Source: Exobacillus caeni (GTDB lineage Bacteria > Bacillota > Bacilli > Bacillales > Guptibacillaceae). From it: 32,853 nt of DNA. Both the position numbers and the translations under genes were made by a program. Positions 22,500-30,178 of this stretch are shown here, piece after piece (positions within the stretch are counted from its first letter, which is position 1; each line of letters opens with the position of its first letter). The notes under the pieces were generated by a model. The model made no database searches and was not told the origin of the DNA. It was given only the letters and a program-made list of their open reading frames with translations. The stretch covers positions 1 to 32,853 of the forward strand of contig NZ_SWLG01000030.1 of NCBI RefSeq assembly GCF_005747095.1. The letters run 5' to 3'.

Positions 22500-23921
22500 G
22501 TGGCAGTTGGTAAAAGTACCACGATGAGTATTATCCTGCGGCTTGAAATCGAAAAAGGATATACGACGTTTGGAGAAGTCGCAACAGCTATAAGTGACAA
22601 GGGCGGGGACATAGTCGCGATCGATGTCATAAAGGAGAGCAGCGATAAAACGACCCGCGATATAACAGTAAAAGTCAGCAGCCAGGAACATAGTGAGGAT
22701 ATTGCGGAAAGAACCGAAGAACTTAAGGGCGTGAAGGTTGTAAATGTATCAGACAGAACATTTCTTGTCCATCTGGGCGGTAAAATCGAAACGAAACCTA
22801 AAATGCCTATCAAGAACCGTGATGATCTGTCCAGAGTATACACCCCTGAAGTTGCAAGGGTGTGCAAGGCGATTGAAAAAGATCCTTCAAGAGCCCATTC
22901 CCTAACGATCAAACGTAACACAGTGGCTGTATTATCGGACGGTTCAGCTGTTCTCGGGCTTGGAAACATAGGGGCTGCGGCTGCCATGCCTGTGATGGAA
23001 GGTAAGGCGATGCTGTTCAAACAGCTGGCAGGAATCGATGCATTTCCAGTTTGCCTGGATAACCAGGACACAGAGGATATTATTAAAATAGCGAAAGCGA
23101 TCGCTCCCACATACGGGGGGATTAACCTGGAAGACATCAGTTCTCCAAGATGCTTTGAGATCGAGGACCGTTTAAAAGAAGAACTGGATATCCCTGTTTT
23201 TCATGACGACCAGCATGGGACAGCAGTTGTCATGCTTGCAGGGTTATTGAATGCTTTGAAGCTAGTAGGAAAAAAAGAAAAAGACATTAAAGCAGTTGTG
23301 GTTGGAATCGGTGCAGCAGGTATCGCGAGTACAAAAATGCTCCTCAACGCAGGTATCCAAAATATTATCGGAGTCGACAGAGAAGGAGCGCTTGTTAAAG
23401 GAAAAGAATACGACAATCCAATGTGGAACTGGTATGCGGAAAACACTAACCCAAACGAGGAAACTGGGGAGCTCTCTGAGGTCATAAAAGATGCGGATGT
23501 CTTCATCGGAGTTTCTGCGCCAAATATTCTTTCAGTAGAAGACCTGAAAAAAATGGCTGAGGATCCGATCGTGTTTGCAATGGCGAATCCCGATCCGGAA
23601 ATTGCGCCGGAAAAAGCATGGCCCCACGTAAGGGTGATGGCAACAGGTCGTTCCGACTATCCGAACCAGATCAATAACGTACTTTGCTTTCCAGGAATAT
23701 TTAGAGGAGCGCTGGATTGCAGGGCAACACATATCACGGAAAATATGAAGCTTGCTGCCAGCGTTGCCATAGCCTCAGCAGTTAAAGAAGACGAGCTTAA
23801 CAAAGATTATATTATCCCAAGTGTTTTCAACAAACAAGTTGTTGACCATGTAAGAGAAGCGGTAATAAAAGCAGCCAAAGCAGATGGCGTTGCAAGAAAA
23901 GACACGAAGGAACGTTCTTGA
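22500..23921 (+). CDS. NAD-type malic enzyme with N-terminal ACT domain
   Basis: A 473-residue enzyme that oxidatively decarboxylates malate to pyruvate with NAD(P). Residues about 1-85 form an ACT domain (IILRLEIEKGYTTFGEVATA), suggesting allosteric control by a small molecule. The catalytic part contains RVYTPEVA with the conserved tyrosine, DGSAVLGLGNIG, the catalytic lysine in AMLFKQLAG, and the metal site FHDDQHGTAVV. The dinucleotide site is VVVGIGAAGIAS. The C-terminal part has FAMANPDPEI and GRSDYPNQINNVLCFPGIFRG. The GTG start has AGGAGG eight bases upstream. The ACT-fused form differs from the shorter YtsJ. NAD versus NADP preference is not decided by the motifs seen. It is followed by a strong terminator. 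Confidence 0.92.
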   Translation: MAVGKSTTMSIILRLEIEKGYTTFGEVATAISDKGGDIVAIDVIKESSDKTTRDITVKVSSQEHSEDIAERTEELKGVKVVNVSDRTFLVHLGGKIETKPKMPIKNRDDLSRVYTPEVARVCKAIEKDPSRAHSLTIKRNTVAVLSDGSAVLGLGNIGAAAAMPVMEGKAMLFKQLAGIDAFPVCLDNQDTEDIIKIAKAIAPTYGGINLEDISSPRCFEIEDRLKEELDIPVFHDDQHGTAVVMLAGLLNALKLVGKKEKDIKAVVVGIGAAGIASTKMLLNAGIQNIIGVDREGALVKGKEYDNPMWNWYAENTNPNEETGELSEVIKDADVFIGVSAPNILSVEDLKKMAEDPIVFAMANPDPEIAPEKAWPHVRVMATGRSDYPNQINNVLCFPGIFRGALDCRATHITENMKLAASVAIASAVKEDELNKDYIIPSVFNKQVVDHVREAVIKAAKADGVARKDTKERS

Positions 23922-23924
23922 ACG

Positions 23925-23960
23925 AACAAGCCCGGCTATCCTCATAGCCGGGCTTGTTTA
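23925..23960. terminator. Malic enzyme terminator
   Basis: AACAAGCCCGGCTAT and ATAGCCGGGCTTGTT are perfect 15-base arms around a four-base loop, starting just after the stop codon. Confidence 0.9.
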
Positions 23961-24134
23961 TAAGATATTTAGAGAAGATTATAAGAAGTTCATTGCAGTA
24001 TTTAGAAATTTCAGGAGTGTATCCATGTTTCATATTGACTTCCTGAATGATATTCCACTAATCCTTTTGTGATTGCAAGAATAATCCAGCTTCGATAATA
24101 TGGTTGTATTGGGTAGAAAAGGGGGACAAAAGAA

Positions 24135-24560
24135 ATGGAGATAAAACAGCCAGCTGGTTTCTGGATTAGGCTTGGGGCCTCATTGCTGGATGGGATTATA
24201 ACTGCGATTCCGTTCGGTTTTATCAGTTATTTGATCACAGGAGAATTTTTTGGAGACGAAAACAGTGAACCATGGCCTACAACGGTTTTAGGATTAGTTT
24301 ATTCTATTTTACTGCCAGTGGTCTGGCATGGATATGTAATTGGAAAGAAAATCGTAGGAATACGCATCCTTAAAGCGAACGGGGAAGAGGTTGGATTGGG
24401 AACGATGCTTCTTCGCGTTCTAGTCGGACAAATGCTGATTTATGCCCTTACACTTGGCATTGGAGCGATAGTCAGTGCTTTTATGGTCGGTATCCGAAAA
24501 GACAAGCGGTCAATCCATGATTTTATAGCGGGAACCTATGTTACATATGATAAACCTTAA
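24135..24560 (+). CDS. RDD family membrane protein
   Basis: A 141-residue protein with three to four membrane segments. The RDD pattern is seen in AGFWIRLGASLLDGIITAI (Arg, then Asp in the first helix), GKKIVGIRILKANGE before the third helix, and DKRSIHDFIAGTYV at the end. Members are small membrane proteins of uncertain transport role, some linked to Na+/H+ exchange. AAGGGGG precedes the ATG by a few bases. It stands alone, flanked by terminators. Confidence 0.87.
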   Translation: MEIKQPAGFWIRLGASLLDGIITAIPFGFISYLITGEFFGDENSEPWPTTVLGLVYSILLPVVWHGYVIGKKIVGIRILKANGEEVGLGTMLLRVLVGQMLIYALTLGIGAIVSAFMVGIRKDKRSIHDFIAGTYVTYDKP

Positions 24561-24573
24561 TAGTTAAGAATGG

Positions 24574-24599
24574 ACCGGCAAATAGATTTGCCGGTTTTT
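24574..24599 (+). terminator. RDD gene terminator
   Basis: ACCGGCAAAT pairs with ATTTGCCGGT across a two- to six-base loop, followed by TTTTG. Confidence 0.8.
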
Positions 24600-24738
24600 G
24601 CATATAGAAAACAATCCCGGCTCCTGCGTCTTGACCCAACTAGTTTTCTTTATGTTTTTTAAGCTAATGGCGGACTGCTGAATAGATTATAAGAAAATGA
24701 GGATGATAAAAGTAACAACAAACGTGTAGGTGAAGCGA

Positions 24739-25431
24739 ATGACAATACTTGAAATCACGATCCGTACGATTGCCGGATTTGTTACTCTGTATATCCTGGC
24801 GAGAATCCTTGGCAAGAAGTTAATATCACAGATGACGTTCTTTGACTTTGTCGCTGGAATCACTATCGGAACACTTACCGGAGCGATTATCACAACGAAG
24901 GGCTTGATGGCTGTCAAAGGGTTATATGCCCTGGCATTATTTACGTTACTTGCAATTGTCCTTGATGTTATTGCATTAAAAGCCTTTAGAGGCAGAAAAA
25001 TTTTAAATGATGAGCCCACTATAGTGATAAAAGATGGTAAGTTTCTCGGTCAAGGAATGGGACGAGCTAGATTGAATCTGGATCAACTGCTTATGCAGTT
25101 AAGAAAGAAGAACATTTTTTATTTAGATGAAGTAGAAATAGCGTTTTTGGAAACGGATGGGACGGTTTCTGTTCTCAAGAAACCAGAGAACATGACGGTT
25201 ACTCATAAAGATATGAAAATTGATTCACCTTCTAGAGGGTTGGCGCAAACATTTATCATTGACGGACAAGTTTTAGAAAATAGTCTTCTCGCCGCTGGAA
25301 AAGATATGGAATGGGTAGAAACTACTCTAAAAACAAACGGAATCGATGATGTTAGGGAGGTTACGATTGCCCAGATCGATGTTCAGGGGAAAGTGTTTAT
25401 TGACCAGAGGAAGGACCAAGTCGACTTATGA
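24739..25431 (+). CDS. DUF421 (YetF-like) membrane protein
   Basis: A 230-residue protein of the YetF/YkjA/YdfS group. The N-terminal 75 residues contain three membrane segments, including the conserved RILGKKLISQMTFFDFVAGI. They are followed by the DUF421 core, with RKILNDEPTIVIKDGKF, LNLDQLLMQLRKKNIFYLDEV and a family-typical strand EIAFLETDGTVSVLKKP. The C-terminal half is cytosolic. B. subtilis paralogues are spore-membrane proteins, so a spore role is plausible. ATG 24739 is preceded by AGGTGAAG; the GTG at 24730 overlaps that site. Confidence 0.88.
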   Translation: MTILEITIRTIAGFVTLYILARILGKKLISQMTFFDFVAGITIGTLTGAIITTKGLMAVKGLYALALFTLLAIVLDVIALKAFRGRKILNDEPTIVIKDGKFLGQGMGRARLNLDQLLMQLRKKNIFYLDEVEIAFLETDGTVSVLKKPENMTVTHKDMKIDSPSRGLAQTFIIDGQVLENSLLAAGKDMEWVETTLKTNGIDDVREVTIAQIDVQGKVFIDQRKDQVDL

Positions 25432-25455
25432 CGTTAAATAAATAATACTCAAAAA

Positions 25456-25529
25456 CGGGGCAGACTCAAAAGCAAAGTGCCAGGTACCTCCGAAACGGAG
25501 AGCGCCAGACACTTATGAGCCAGCCCTTA
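25456..25529. terminator. Hairpin repeat / terminator (GGCTCA-capped family, copy 2)
   Basis: GGGGCAGACTCA, AAAGTGCC and ACCTCCG pair in order with CGGAG, GCGCC, CACTT and TGAGCCAGCCC. It is shorter than copy 1 (2338-2457) but uses nearly the same phrases. It separates two converging genes. Confidence 0.65.
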
Positions 25530-25537
25530 AATTTGTT

Positions 25538-25747
25538 TTATTCGTTAACTTGATAACCAACTTCTTCAATCGTTTTGTGGATTGCTGGAATGTTAACCTG
25601 GCCTTCTTCGTATTCTACCTTTACCATTTCATTGTTCAAATCCGCAAGTGCCCGGTCGACACCCTTCATTTGGGAAAGGGCTTGCTCAATTCTTTGAATA
25701 CAATTTTCCCCTTTCATTCCTCCTACTGCAAAGGTAACTTCTCTCAT
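25538..25747 (-). CDS. CopZ-like HMA domain protein lacking the first metal-binding cysteine
   Basis: A 69-residue protein with the size and fold pattern of the copper chaperone CopZ: MREVTFAVGGMKGENC, then IEQALSQMKGVDRALADL, VKVEYEEGQVNIPAIHKTI and EEVGYQV. The usual Gly-Met-x-Cys-x-x-Cys is here Gly-Met-Lys-Gly-Glu-Asn-Cys, so the first cysteine is Gly and only one remains. It may bind copper weakly, use a different ligand, or do something else. The ATG has AGAGAGGTG upstream; the longer frame to 25813 is not supported. No CopA ATPase or CsoR gene adjoins it. A dyad lies upstream. Confidence 0.8.
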   Translation of the reverse strand: MREVTFAVGGMKGENCIQRIEQALSQMKGVDRALADLNNEMVKVEYEEGQVNIPAIHKTIEEVGYQVNE

Positions 25748-25768
25748 TATTTTCACCTCTCTACATAA

Positions 25769-25788
25769 TATTCTATTTTTATAGAATA
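25769..25788. promoter_or_regulatory. Dyad upstream of the CopZ-like gene
   Basis: TATTCTAT and ATAGAATA are perfect 8-base arms around TTTT. On the minus strand the dyad overlaps a possible TTGCTG-N18-TAGAAT promoter, so it could be an operator. It does not match the CsoR operator as I know it. Confidence 0.45.
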
Positions 25789-25863
25789 CCCGCCAGCAAG
25801 ATACTCTAATCAACTATCGTTTCATAGACAAATCTTGAGAGGAATTCCAAGAATATTGTAGAA

Positions 25864-25897
25864 CCTTAACTTAAGACCTTTTTTGCTTAAGTTAAGG
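25864..25897 (+). promoter_or_regulatory. Perfect 12-base hairpin next to the kinase ribosome site
   Basis: CCTTAACTTAAG (25864-25875) and CTTAAGTTAAGG (25886-25897) are perfect inverse complements with loop ACCTTTTTTG. The second arm runs into the G-rich ribosome site (25896-25902), and the GTG start is at 25908. The hairpin could limit ribosome access or act as a DNA operator. Confidence 0.65.
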
Positions 25898-25907
25898 GGG
25901 GGCAATC

Positions 25908-28250
25908 GTGCAGGATATAACAGAACAACTCAGGAAAGAAGTCTCTGCGTTAGAAGATAGAAAGGAAGAGTTGCAAGCCCGGCTTACAAAAATAAAAGAT
26001 ATTTTTTTACATAACACGAACGAAAATAATTTATTGGAGTGCCTGGGGGATATTGCTGGTGCAGAAATAGTGTACATTGCGAAACGAACTGCTGACCATA
26101 AGCTGAAAATTGTAAAAGCTACTAGCAGTGAAGCATTGCATATTACCTATTCTTCAATAGAATCCCCCTGTGAAATGGTTTTAACTGAAAAGAGAGTTGT
26201 TTCAGTAGAGGATCTAGCGGAACGATTTCCATGGTACTCAAATTTTTTCTCAAATAGAATGGAGTATTATATAGGGACACCTCTTTTGGATGAAGATTGT
26301 AATCCGTTTGGTGTCATAGGATTATTGAGCAGCGATCGGATGGAATGTTCAGATCTGCTCGAAACATCCCTTTATTTAAATGCTGAGAGGATTTCCTCCA
26401 AAATGGTAAAGCAGTATGCAGCAGAAGAAGCCGAAAATTGGGAACAGGCTTATCAGCAATTGGCAGAGTCTGTAAGAGATCCGGTTATGATCCATCAAGA
26501 TGGTAAGTTTGTCTATGTGAATAATGCTGCACTCAATCTGCTGAATGCGTCGGATAAAAGTGAAGTGATCGGCAGAGAAGTGTTGAGTTATTCCCATCAA
26601 GATGATATCCAAAAGGCAAAACGCAGAATGGATGTCAATGAACTAGAAAATGGGAAGATAACTTCTGAAGAGTTTCATTCAGTTGATGATCAAAATAACA
26701 GCGTGAAAGTTAAAACGATGCGTTCCAGGATAATTTATAACGGCAGTCCAGCAGTTCAAGTCGTTGTGTTAAACCGTACAGAGAAAGAGAAGTTTAGAAC
26801 AGCGCTTGAGGATACAGAAACAAGGCTGTTAACCTTGATCAACAATACCCCTGATGTAATTATTTTGAAAGACAATAAAGGGAGATGGCTTGAGGCTAAT
26901 GATACTTGCGAGGAAATCTTTGGACTACAAAAAGAAGCTTATAAAGGGCTGATAGATAAAGAAATCTTTCAGGTGAACGACGAATTGGACCTTCTCAAAC
27001 AATGTGAAACGAGCGACAGAGCAGCCTGGGATAAAATGGAGCCAAGCCGCTCGGAAGAAGTCTTTCAATCGCCTGATAAAAGTCCGCGAATATTTGATGT
27101 TTATAAAATTCCGTTGTTTTATCCAGACGGTTCAAAACGCGGGCTGGTCATCATTGGACGGGATATTACCGAACGGAAAAAAACAGAACAGATACTTGCT
27201 GAAAGCGAACAACGTTATAAATCTCTTGTTGATCAAAATCCTGACGCGATTCTGTCTATCAGTACAGAAGGTATCATTTTAGATGCTAATGAAATGGCAG
27301 AGCATTTAACCGGCTATTCGCAAGCCGAACTTGTAAACCAGTCTTATGAAGAATTGATAGATGATGAACATAGAACAACTATAAAAGAAAATTTCTTGCG
27401 GGCAATCAACGGCGAGGCGTTAATGGATGAGATAAAAATTATCAATAAAAACGGGCAATTCATTCATCTCAACATAAAATGTGTTCCGATCATTGTTAAA
27501 GGAACCTGTGTTGGCATCTATGTTATTGGCCAGGATATTACGTATCAAAAGCAAAACGAAGAAATGATCCGCCGGTCTGAAAAGCTTTCCGTAGTAGGGC
27601 AGCTCGCAGCCGGGGTTGCCCATGAAATAAGAAATCCGCTAACATCCCTAAAAGGGTTTTTACAGCTGATGAAAGCAGATACCGAAAATAACGAAGCACG
27701 TTACAAAGATAAAGAATATATCGAGATAATGCTGGCTGAACTAAACAGAATCAACTTTATCGTCAGCGAATTTATGGTTCTCTCTAAACCCCAGGAGCTG
27801 CACGTACAGAATAAAAATGTCGTGTTGTTACTAAAAGAAGTGCTCGCTATTTTGGATACTCAGGCTATTCTTAAAAATATAAGGCTGTTGACAGAAATAC
27901 AGGGTAATCTACCGACCATTAGCTGTGAACCAAACCAGATTAAACAGGTATTTATCAATATATTGAAAAATGCGATGGAGGCGATGAATGCAGGCGGTGA
28001 AATCACTATTGCTGTTACACAATGTGAAGAACGCTATATTTGTATTGATGTGACAGACCAGGGACCCGGAATTCCTGAAGATAGGCTGAAAAAGATCGGG
28101 GAGCCATTCTATACGACAAAAGAAAAAGGAACGGGGCTTGGCCTGATGGTCAGCAACAAGATTATCCAGAATCATAAGGGAACGATTTCGTATGAAAGTG
28201 AAATCGGAAAAGGAACTACCGTAAAAATCAAATTGCCAATCATGCAATGA
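25908..28250 (+). CDS. Multi-PAS/GAF sensor histidine kinase (KinE-like)
   Basis: A 780-residue cytoplasmic kinase with no membrane helix. A short coiled coil (1-30) leads to a GAF-like domain (about 35-170), then three PAS domains (about 180-300, 305-425, 430-550); the linkers RTEKEKFRTALEDTE and DITERKKTEQILAESEQRY are typical PAS-to-PAS joints. HisKA follows, with VAHEIRNPLTSLKGFLQLMK carrying His572. The HATPase domain has NILKNAMEAM, DQGPGIPEDR (about 715), EPFYTTKEKG and TGLGL. The order fits sporulation kinases of the KinA/KinE type. No response regulator is adjacent. A perfect 12-base hairpin precedes the GTG start. It is closely followed by a PhzF-like gene, 14 bases away. Confidence 0.9.
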   Translation: MQDITEQLRKEVSALEDRKEELQARLTKIKDIFLHNTNENNLLECLGDIAGAEIVYIAKRTADHKLKIVKATSSEALHITYSSIESPCEMVLTEKRVVSVEDLAERFPWYSNFFSNRMEYYIGTPLLDEDCNPFGVIGLLSSDRMECSDLLETSLYLNAERISSKMVKQYAAEEAENWEQAYQQLAESVRDPVMIHQDGKFVYVNNAALNLLNASDKSEVIGREVLSYSHQDDIQKAKRRMDVNELENGKITSEEFHSVDDQNNSVKVKTMRSRIIYNGSPAVQVVVLNRTEKEKFRTALEDTETRLLTLINNTPDVIILKDNKGRWLEANDTCEEIFGLQKEAYKGLIDKEIFQVNDELDLLKQCETSDRAAWDKMEPSRSEEVFQSPDKSPRIFDVYKIPLFYPDGSKRGLVIIGRDITERKKTEQILAESEQRYKSLVDQNPDAILSISTEGIILDANEMAEHLTGYSQAELVNQSYEELIDDEHRTTIKENFLRAINGEALMDEIKIINKNGQFIHLNIKCVPIIVKGTCVGIYVIGQDITYQKQNEEMIRRSEKLSVVGQLAAGVAHEIRNPLTSLKGFLQLMKADTENNEARYKDKEYIEIMLAELNRINFIVSEFMVLSKPQELHVQNKNVVLLLKEVLAILDTQAILKNIRLLTEIQGNLPTISCEPNQIKQVFINILKNAMEAMNAGGEITIAVTQCEERYICIDVTDQGPGIPEDRLKKIGEPFYTTKEKGTGLGLMVSNKIIQNHKGTISYESEIGKGTTVKIKLPIMQ

Positions 28251-28264
28251 AAAGGGGACAAAAG

Positions 28265-29182
28265 ATGGAGACACTTGAATATTCTTTGTTAGATGTATTT
28301 ACTACTACAAAATTTGGCGGAAACCAGCTGGCTGTGTTTAAAAGTGTGAGCAGCCTTTCCAATGAAACGATGCAGAAGATCGCCAGAGAATTAAATCTTT
28401 CGGAGACCACATTTGTTTTTGAACCGGATGACTCGGAAGCACATCGAAAAGTTAAGATTTTCACTCCACAGATGGAGCTTCCGATGGCAGGCCATCCAAC
28501 AGTTGGGACAGCTTATGTGCTTGCAAGCGAAGGATTGATCAAGACGGAGGAAGGGAAAAACACTGTCATCTTTGAAGAAAATGTCGGCAAGATTACAGTT
28601 GATATTTTTAAAGAAAACAACAGGATAGTTAAAGTGGAGATGACCCAGCCGGTGCCTGAATTTGGAGCTGTATTTGATAATGAAGAACTGGCGGCGGAAT
28701 TGCTTTCCCTATCTGTCGATGATCTTGATAACAGGTATCCGATCCAGACCGTTTCAGCCGGGGTTCCTTTTATCTATATACCTGTCAAAAATCTTGAAGC
28801 AATGGAGCGGATTAAGTTCCGACTCGATATCTGGCAAGATCATTTTAGCGGAAATGAAGATACGAAGCATATTTTTGTCTTATGCCCAGAAGTCATGAAT
28901 GAGGGGTCAACCGTGAACAGCCGTATGTTTGCCCCTGCGATGGGTATATCAGAAGACCCGGCAAGCGGTGCTGCAACAGGGCCTCTTGGGGCATATTTAG
29001 TTAAGTACGGCATTGCCGGACAGGATCAAGATGGCGAATATAAATTAAGAAGCGAGCAGGGCATCCAGATGGGCCGTCCAAGCTTCATCGATATCAAAGT
29101 GAAAGTAGAAAAAGAAGAAGTATCAGAAGTAAAAATTGGCGGGAGCTGTGTTGAGATAGGTGAAGGAAAGCTGTATCTCTAA
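28265..29182 (+). CDS. PhzF family isomerase/epimerase-like protein
   Basis: A 305-residue protein of the PhzF/diaminopimelate-epimerase-like fold. Conserved segments are LDVFTTTKFGGNQLAVF, RELNLSETTFVF with the family's catalytic glutamate, AGHPTVGTAYVL (about 72), and EDPASGAATGPLGAYL (about 235). In known members the glutamate performs an isomerisation, but most PhzF-like proteins, including this one, have no assigned substrate. The family name does not imply phenazine synthesis, and no phz genes are near. ATG 28265 is chosen because AAAAGGGG lies upstream; the open frame to 28247 overlaps the kinase end. Probably in an operon with the kinase and the dioxygenase. Confidence 0.88.
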   Translation: METLEYSLLDVFTTTKFGGNQLAVFKSVSSLSNETMQKIARELNLSETTFVFEPDDSEAHRKVKIFTPQMELPMAGHPTVGTAYVLASEGLIKTEEGKNTVIFEENVGKITVDIFKENNRIVKVEMTQPVPEFGAVFDNEELAAELLSLSVDDLDNRYPIQTVSAGVPFIYIPVKNLEAMERIKFRLDIWQDHFSGNEDTKHIFVLCPEVMNEGSTVNSRMFAPAMGISEDPASGAATGPLGAYLVKYGIAGQDQDGEYKLRSEQGIQMGRPSFIDIKVKVEKEEVSEVKIGGSCVEIGEGKLYL

Positions 29183-29203
29183 ATTAGCAGAAGGAGTTAG
29201 ATA

Positions 29204-30016
29204 ATGTATCCATTTGCATATGCGTGTATCACGCCTCACGGAGGAGAAATTGTTCCGGAGCTTGCCGGTGATAATCCGGAACGAATGCAGGAAACAAGAA
29301 AAAGTATGGAAGTGCTGGGAGATAGGATGAAAGCAGCTTATCCTGACGCGATCATTGTCATCACCCCGCACGGAACGAGAATTAACGGCCAGTTTTCTGT
29401 TACAGAATGTGAGACAGTTTCTGGCTTCTGGCAAGAGAATAACTTAACCTATCATATGGAACGGAAAATTGATCGAGAAATTGCTGGCAGTATTGTTGCT
29501 AGTGCAAAGGAAACGGGTCTGCCTGTCGGGGGATTGAATTTTGGAACTGCCTCTGGGCCTTTATCCTCCCTTCCCCTTGATTGGGGAGCGATCGTACCGT
29601 TAAGATTCATGCCAGCGGTGCCAGTCGTGATCATTACACCATCACGGGAAGTTTCGCTGGACAAAAACCTTGAACTGGGAAAAATTTTAAGGCGAGTCGC
29701 TAGGGAGTCCAACAAAAGAATTGGATTGATCGCAAGCTGTGACTGGTCACATACTCATAATCCAGATGGTCCTTATGGTTTTCATCATGCGGCAAAAGAG
29801 TTAGACGAAAAGGTAATTGGGTTAGTAAAATCCAATCAGCTTGAAGAAATGGCTGATTTTGATAGTAAACTAATAGAAGACGCTAAACCGGACGGAATAT
29901 GGCAGACCTTAATATTGGCGGGTGCCATACCTTATGAGGAAAGAAAAGTAACATTTTTATCGTATGAAGCACCTACGTACTTCGGTTTACTTTGTGCAGG
30001 ATATGAGAAAGAATAA
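29204..30016 (+). CDS. Class III (LigB-type) extradiol ring-cleavage dioxygenase-like protein
   Basis: A 270-residue protein of the LigB fold. The metal-site histidines are visible in ACITPHGGEIVPEL (His12) and VITPHGTRING (about His52). A later SCDWSHTHNPDGPYG (about 187-201) holds the histidine pair expected around the active site. LigB proteins open catechol-type rings using ferrous iron; the related MEMO fold lacks that activity. The precise substrate is unknown, and adjacent catabolic genes (hydrolase, decarboxylase) are absent. GAAGGAG precedes the ATG. It follows the PhzF-like gene by 21 bases and ends at a terminator, so it is the last gene of that unit. Confidence 0.82.
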   Translation: MYPFAYACITPHGGEIVPELAGDNPERMQETRKSMEVLGDRMKAAYPDAIIVITPHGTRINGQFSVTECETVSGFWQENNLTYHMERKIDREIAGSIVASAKETGLPVGGLNFGTASGPLSSLPLDWGAIVPLRFMPAVPVVIITPSREVSLDKNLELGKILRRVARESNKRIGLIASCDWSHTHNPDGPYGFHHAAKELDEKVIGLVKSNQLEEMADFDSKLIEDAKPDGIWQTLILAGAIPYEERKVTFLSYEAPTYFGLLCAGYEKE

Positions 30017-30024
30017 AAATTATT

Positions 30025-30057
30025 AACCGGACTCTTCACTCGAGGGTCTGGTTTTTA
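30025..30057 (+). terminator. Terminator of the kinase-PhzF-dioxygenase unit
   Basis: AACCGGAC (30025-30032) pairs with GTCTGGTT (30046-30053, one G-U pair), followed by TTTTA. Confidence 0.82.
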
Positions 30058-30113
30058 ATTCCTAAATTTTTATGAAAAAGAAGGAATAATTTGTCGAATA
30101 TAGAATACACTTA

Positions 30114-30157
30114 ATTGCGGAAATTTTTAATTTTTTAAATGTAAACGCTTCCGCAAT
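30114..30157. promoter_or_regulatory. cre-like site and dyad upstream of the AtoE gene
   Basis: ATGTAAACGCTTCC (30139-30152) matches the core of the CcpA cre consensus WTGNAANCGNWNNC, predicting glucose repression. It overlaps a perfect dyad, ATTGCGGAA (30114-30122) and TTCCGCAAT (30149-30157), separated by 26 A/T-rich bases. The dyad may be a second operator or an RNA stem. Confidence 0.6.
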
Positions 30158-30178
30158 ACACCTAGAAGGAGGAAGAAA

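Noticed and set aside
22442-23137. 231-codon frame on the minus strand
   Set aside because: It is antisense to the malic enzyme, whose domains are fully conserved; no ribosome site and a Ser/Ile-rich shadow composition.
28265-29182. Phenazine biosynthesis
   Set aside because: Only a PhzF-fold protein is present; no other phz gene is near, and most PhzF-like proteins are unrelated to phenazines.
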